NCBI RefSeq assembly: GCF_026168515.1
Contig: NZ_CP093443.1
Location: 4,092,001-4,156,000 of the forward strand
Direction: 5' to 3'
Source: Brevibacterium spongiae
Lineage (GTDB): Bacteria > Actinomycetota > Actinomycetes > Actinomycetales > Brevibacteriaceae
DNA: 64,000 nt
The position numbers and the translations under genes are program-made. Positions 61,129 to 64,000 of this stretch are shown piece after piece; the stretch's first letter is position 1; each line of letters opens with the position of its first letter. The notes beneath the pieces are model-generated. The model was not told the DNA's origin, searched no databases, and worked only from the letters and a program-made list of their open reading frames with translations.

Positions 61129-63147
61129 TCAGCCTGCATCCTCCTGGGAGATGCCGAGGAGGCCCAGAATCCGATCCAGATCTTCCTGGTTAGCGAACTC
61201 TACGCTGAGTTTGCCCTTTCGCTTTCCAACCGAGATGTTGACCTTCGTGTCCAATCGATCGCCCAATCGTTCAGCGACAGCCAGGAATTCAGGTGCAACC
61301 TTTGTCGTTGCACGTGAAACATTGATCGAATCTCCGCGATTCAGCAACACGACGGCCTCCTCCGAGGCACGTACCGAGAGACCCTCCGCGACGATACGCT
61401 GCGCCAGAACTTCCATATGTTCAGGATCCCGCAGACCCAGAATCGCACGAGCATGGCCGGCCGAGATCACGCCGGCGGCGACCCGACGCTGCACGAGGGG
61501 CGGAAGGCGAAGCAGCCGAAGAGTGTTCGAAATCTGCGGCCGCGAACGCCCGATCCGCTCGGAAAGCTCCTCCTGTGTGCATCCGAAGTCTTCGAGCAGC
61601 TGACCGTAGGCAGCCGCCTCTTCGAGCGGATTCAGCTCAGCGCGGTGGAGATTCTCAAGGAGGGCATCGCGCAGCAGGTCGGTATCTTCGACATACCTGA
61701 TAATGGCAGGAATCGTCGAGAGTCCCGCGTCCTTCGTCGCGCGAAGACGGCGCTCACCCATGATCAGTTCAAAGCGAGACCGATCGCTGGGCTTCTGGCG
61801 GACGACTACCGGCTGGAGGACACCGATCTCGCGAATGCTGTGGACAAGCTCTGCCAGAAGATCTTCATCGAAGACCGTACGCGGCTGCCGTGGGTTCGCA
61901 TCGATGAGGTCGACATCGATCTCCCCGAACTCTGTATCCGGAATCGACTCGACACCGTCATACGATCCCTCGTCTTCGTCTGCTTCGGAGGTGTCCTCTT
62001 CCGAAGGAGCCGAGTCCTCTCCAGAGGTTGCGGAGTCCGAGTCCACCGATCCTCGGTCGGCGTTCTGACTCCCATCGCCAGAGTTAACTATGTCTGTAGT
62101 TTCAGTCGAGGGGACATCGGTGACGACGGACCCTGTCTCGGTCGCCTCAACATCTTCGTCATCACCACTGTCATACCCTGATGACGTGTAGACACCGGGA
62201 TGGGTTTCACGCACGTCTGAGTGGCTGTCTGAGCCAGTGGCAGTCGACTCAACGGCCTCGGCCACGTTCGTGTCCGATATCCGGGCCTGGACGGGCGATT
62301 CACCGTTTTCCACCGCATTGCCGGTATCAGCGGAAGATGCCGCGCTCTTCGTCGACGGCGCATCTGACTCGTGCACGGTTGCCGCAGACGTCGTCTTTGG
62401 TGCAGGTACAGTCGCCTCAGACGTCTCGGTCGTTTTCGACGCATTGCTGGACTCAGCGGTACCGGCTTTCGCAGTACTGGCCTTGGCGGTAGTGGATTTC
62501 ACGGTACCGGGCTTGGCCGGCGTCGACTTCGCGTTGCTCTTCGATTCTGTACCGGTGGTCTTCGCAGAGGAAGCCGATTTTGCCGCGGTCGACTTTGCAG
62601 GGGTCGACTTTGCAGAGGATGCCTCAGAGGAAGAAGCGGATGCCGATTTGCTCGAGCCCGTTGTGGTCCCAGCAGACCGGGTGCCGCCGGATGATTTCGA
62701 AGTCCTGCTTGAGGTCACCGTCTTTCCGGCAGCTGTCTTCCCTGTTCCCTGCTTCGACGCCGCAGATGCCGTTCCAGTGGTCTTCTTGGCTGTACTCCGA
62801 GAAGTCGACGACTTCGCTGTCGATGTCTTCGCGGAGCCTGCACTCGTCGACTTCGTCGAACCTTCGGACTTTAACGTTGTGCCGCTCTTCGTCCCGGTCT
62901 CGGCCTTCGTCGAGCCTCCGGCCTTCGTCGCTGTCGCTGCCTTCGGCTTGCGACGTCGTGAGGACTGCATGGAAGCGGCCGGGTCGGTACGGGCTGTGCG
63001 CGAGGTCTTTGCTTCGCCCTCCCGCGCTGCTTCCTCGGCGTTTCCGCCCGAGAAGAAGACGTCAACGGGGCGGTCGCTGGAGTTCGCGTCGGGGATCAGT
63101 GCACCAAGCCCGCGTCCCAGGCCCCTCTTCTTGCGTTCAGCCACCAC
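61129..63147 (-). CDS. parB: Chromosome-partitioning protein ParB with a ~380-residue disordered linker
   Basis: 672 residues against a usual 320-380. Order: ParA-stimulating N-terminus [14 protein letters not shown] (6-19), a low-complexity linker (about 20-400), then the CTP-binding domain (GERRLRA at 464-470, [14 protein letters not shown]), the parS-binding helix-turn-helix ([21 protein letters not shown]) and the C-terminal dimer domain. The linker is bipolar: roughly 60-260 is Lys/Ser/Thr/Ala-rich and basic, about 260-400 is Asp/Glu/Ser-rich and acidic. ParB loads at parS and slides as a CTP-driven clamp. GTG start (63147 or 63144); it overlaps parA by 11 bases. Confidence 0.95.
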   Translation of the reverse strand: MVAERKKRGLGRGLGALIPDANSSDRPVDVFFSGGNAEEAAREGEAKTSRTARTDPAASMQSSRRRKPKAATATKAGGSTKAETGTKSGTTLKSEGSTKSTSAGSAKTSTAKSSTSRSTAKKTTGTASAASKQGTGKTAAGKTVTSSRTSKSSGGTRSAGTTTGSSKSASASSSEASSAKSTPAKSTAAKSASSAKTTGTESKSNAKSTPAKPGTVKSTTAKASTAKAGTAESSNASKTTETSEATVPAPKTTSAATVHESDAPSTKSAASSADTGNAVENGESPVQARISDTNVAEAVESTATGSDSHSDVRETHPGVYTSSGYDSGDDEDVEATETGSVVTDVPSTETTDIVNSGDGSQNADRGSVDSDSATSGEDSAPSEEDTSEADEDEGSYDGVESIPDTEFGEIDVDLIDANPRQPRTVFDEDLLAELVHSIREIGVLQPVVVRQKPSDRSRFELIMGERRLRATKDAGLSTIPAIIRYVEDTDLLRDALLENLHRAELNPLEEAAAYGQLLEDFGCTQEELSERIGRSRPQISNTLRLLRLPPLVQRRVAAGVISAGHARAILGLRDPEHMEVLAQRIVAEGLSVRASEEAVVLLNRGDSINVSRATTKVAPEFLAVAERLGDRLDTKVNISVGKRKGKLSVEFANQEDLDRILGLLGISQEDAG
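61306..61321. other. parS-like site 10 inside parB
   Basis: CGTTGCACGTGAAACA; one core mismatch, in the coding region of parB. Confidence 0.55.
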
Positions 63148-64000
63148 TTACTCCTCGATTCGCGATTTCTTCAGCGGCTTCTCTGTACGAGAGTGCACCG
63201 CTCGAATGTGGGTCATATGAGATCACGGTCTGTCCGTAGCTCGGAGCCTCCGAGATCCGCACTGAACGCGGGATGGCCGTGCCGAGGACCTGTTCCGGGA
63301 AGTGGGTGCGCACGTCGTCGGCGACCTGTGCACTGAGGTTCGTCCGTCCGTCATACATCGTCAGCAGAATCGTTGAAATCGACAGCTCAGGGTTCAGGTG
63401 CTTCTGGATGAGCTGGATATTCTTCAGCAATTGGCTCAATCCCTCGAGTGCGTAGTACTCGCACTGAATCGGAATGAGGACCTCGCGCGCGGCGACAAAG
63501 GCATTGACAGTGAGCAGTCCGAGGCTCGGCGGGCAGTCGATGATGACGTAGTCGACGCGTTCGCCTGAGGCTTCCTCTTCCTTCAGGTAGATGCCGAGGG
63601 CTCGCTGCAGCCGCTGTTCGCGAGCGACGAGAGACACCAGCTCGATCTCGGCACCCGCCAGATCGATAGTGGCGGGAACGCACTTGAGCGTGTCGAAGTC
63701 CGGACACTGAGCCACGGCTTCACGCATCGACACGTCATCGATGAGCACGTCATAGATGCTGGTGACCTCGGAATAGTGGTCGATGCCCAGAGCCGTGCTC
63801 GCATTGCCCTGCGGATCGATGTCGATGAGCAGCACGTTGAGACCCTGGTTGGCCAGGGCCGCAGCGATGTTCACCGCCGTCGTGGTCTTTCCGACGCCAC
63901 CCTTCTGGTTCGCGATTGTGAAGACGCGGGTATCGTCCGGTCGTGGAAAGGTTGTCTGCGACAGTCGATCCGCACGACGGTTGTCCCGTGCAATCGCGGC
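63137..64000 (-). CDS. parA: Chromosome-partitioning ATPase ParA (5' end outside the window)
   Basis: The frame is open to base 64000; 287 residues are visible. The deviant Walker [19 protein letters not shown] lies at the start of the conserved part, with [10 protein letters not shown] and the [13 protein letters not shown] Walker B-like segment following. ParA forms the gradient that moves ParB-parS complexes apart. A gene call starting at 63874 would begin inside the P-loop and is wrong. Overlaps parB by 11 bases. Confidence 0.96.
   Translation of the reverse strand, partial: AAIARDNRRADRLSQTTFPRPDDTRVFTIANQKGGVGKTTTAVNIAAALANQGLNVLLIDIDPQGNASTALGIDHYSEVTSIYDVLIDDVSMREAVAQCPDFDTLKCVPATIDLAGAEIELVSLVAREQRLQRALGIYLKEEEASGERVDYVIIDCPPSLGLLTVNAFVAAREVLIPIQCEYYALEGLSQLLKNIQLIQKHLNPELSISTILLTMYDGRTNLSAQVADDVRTHFPEQVLGTAIPRSVRISEAPSYGQTVISYDPHSSGALSYREAAEEIANRGVSGG

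Noticed and set aside
1-64000. General recoding of UAG as an amino acid
   Set aside because: Several intact genes here end at TAG at the expected family length (PBP, GT87-like gene, DUF6049), so UAG works as a stop.

Overview
The window is a stretch of high-GC actinobacterial chromosome. GC-rich codon use, sortase-type LPxTG anchoring, a DtxR-type iron box, a GGAAT-N18-GTT (SigR/SigH-type) promoter in front of trxB-trxA, and the block cca - NUDIX - DUF6049 - murJ - pseudokinase - trxB - trxA - cwlM - parB - parA all point to Actinomycetota. The gene content resembles Micrococcales, perhaps Brevibacterium, but the genus is an inference. The right end (parAB with a parS cluster) lies close to the chromosomal origin.

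Layout. (1) 0-9 kb: end of a wall-anchored metallophosphoesterase, then selD, and on the opposite strand a formate dehydrogenase operon fdhA-fdhB-fdhC. fdhA is interrupted by an in-frame TGA that is read here as selenocysteine, with a SECIS-like hairpin right behind it. SelD makes the selenium donor for that residue. (2) 9-22.8 kb: methyltransferase/thioredoxin pair, LCP protein, a cold-shock gene with a long leader, small enzymes (GNAT, HAD, M20, acetyltransferase, thioesterase), an AlkZ-like protein, a hemD-LysR pair and dnaB. (3) 22.8-38.7 kb: accessory DNA between dnaB and the rplI-rpsR-ssb-rpsF block, which are neighbours in many bacteria. It holds an FtsX/ABC transporter, a VapBC toxin-antitoxin pair, a flavin monooxygenase, DUF445, a methyltransferase, an M20 peptidase, DUF2945-DUF488, and an iron-box-controlled efeUOB operon in which efeU and efeO each carry one in-frame amber codon. 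(4) 38.7-44.4 kb: ribosomal/ssb block, membrane glycosyltransferase and class A PBP. (5) 44.8-58 kb: acyl-CoA synthetase, cca, NUDIX, the murJ cell-wall cluster, trxBA and cwlM. (6) 58.2-64 kb: a 2.9-kb gene-poor, lower-GC stretch packed with ParB-binding (parS) sites, then parB, with an exceptionally long disordered linker, and the 3' part of parA.

Many genes show a -10-like hexamer TANNNT ending exactly six bases before the start codon, a sign of leaderless transcription; these sites were used to choose starts. Terminators are mostly GC-rich hairpins without a clear U-tract. The 9-mer CCGAGGCGG/CCGCCTCGG is strongly over-represented. No rRNA, tRNA, CRISPR array, insertion sequence or prophage was recognised.
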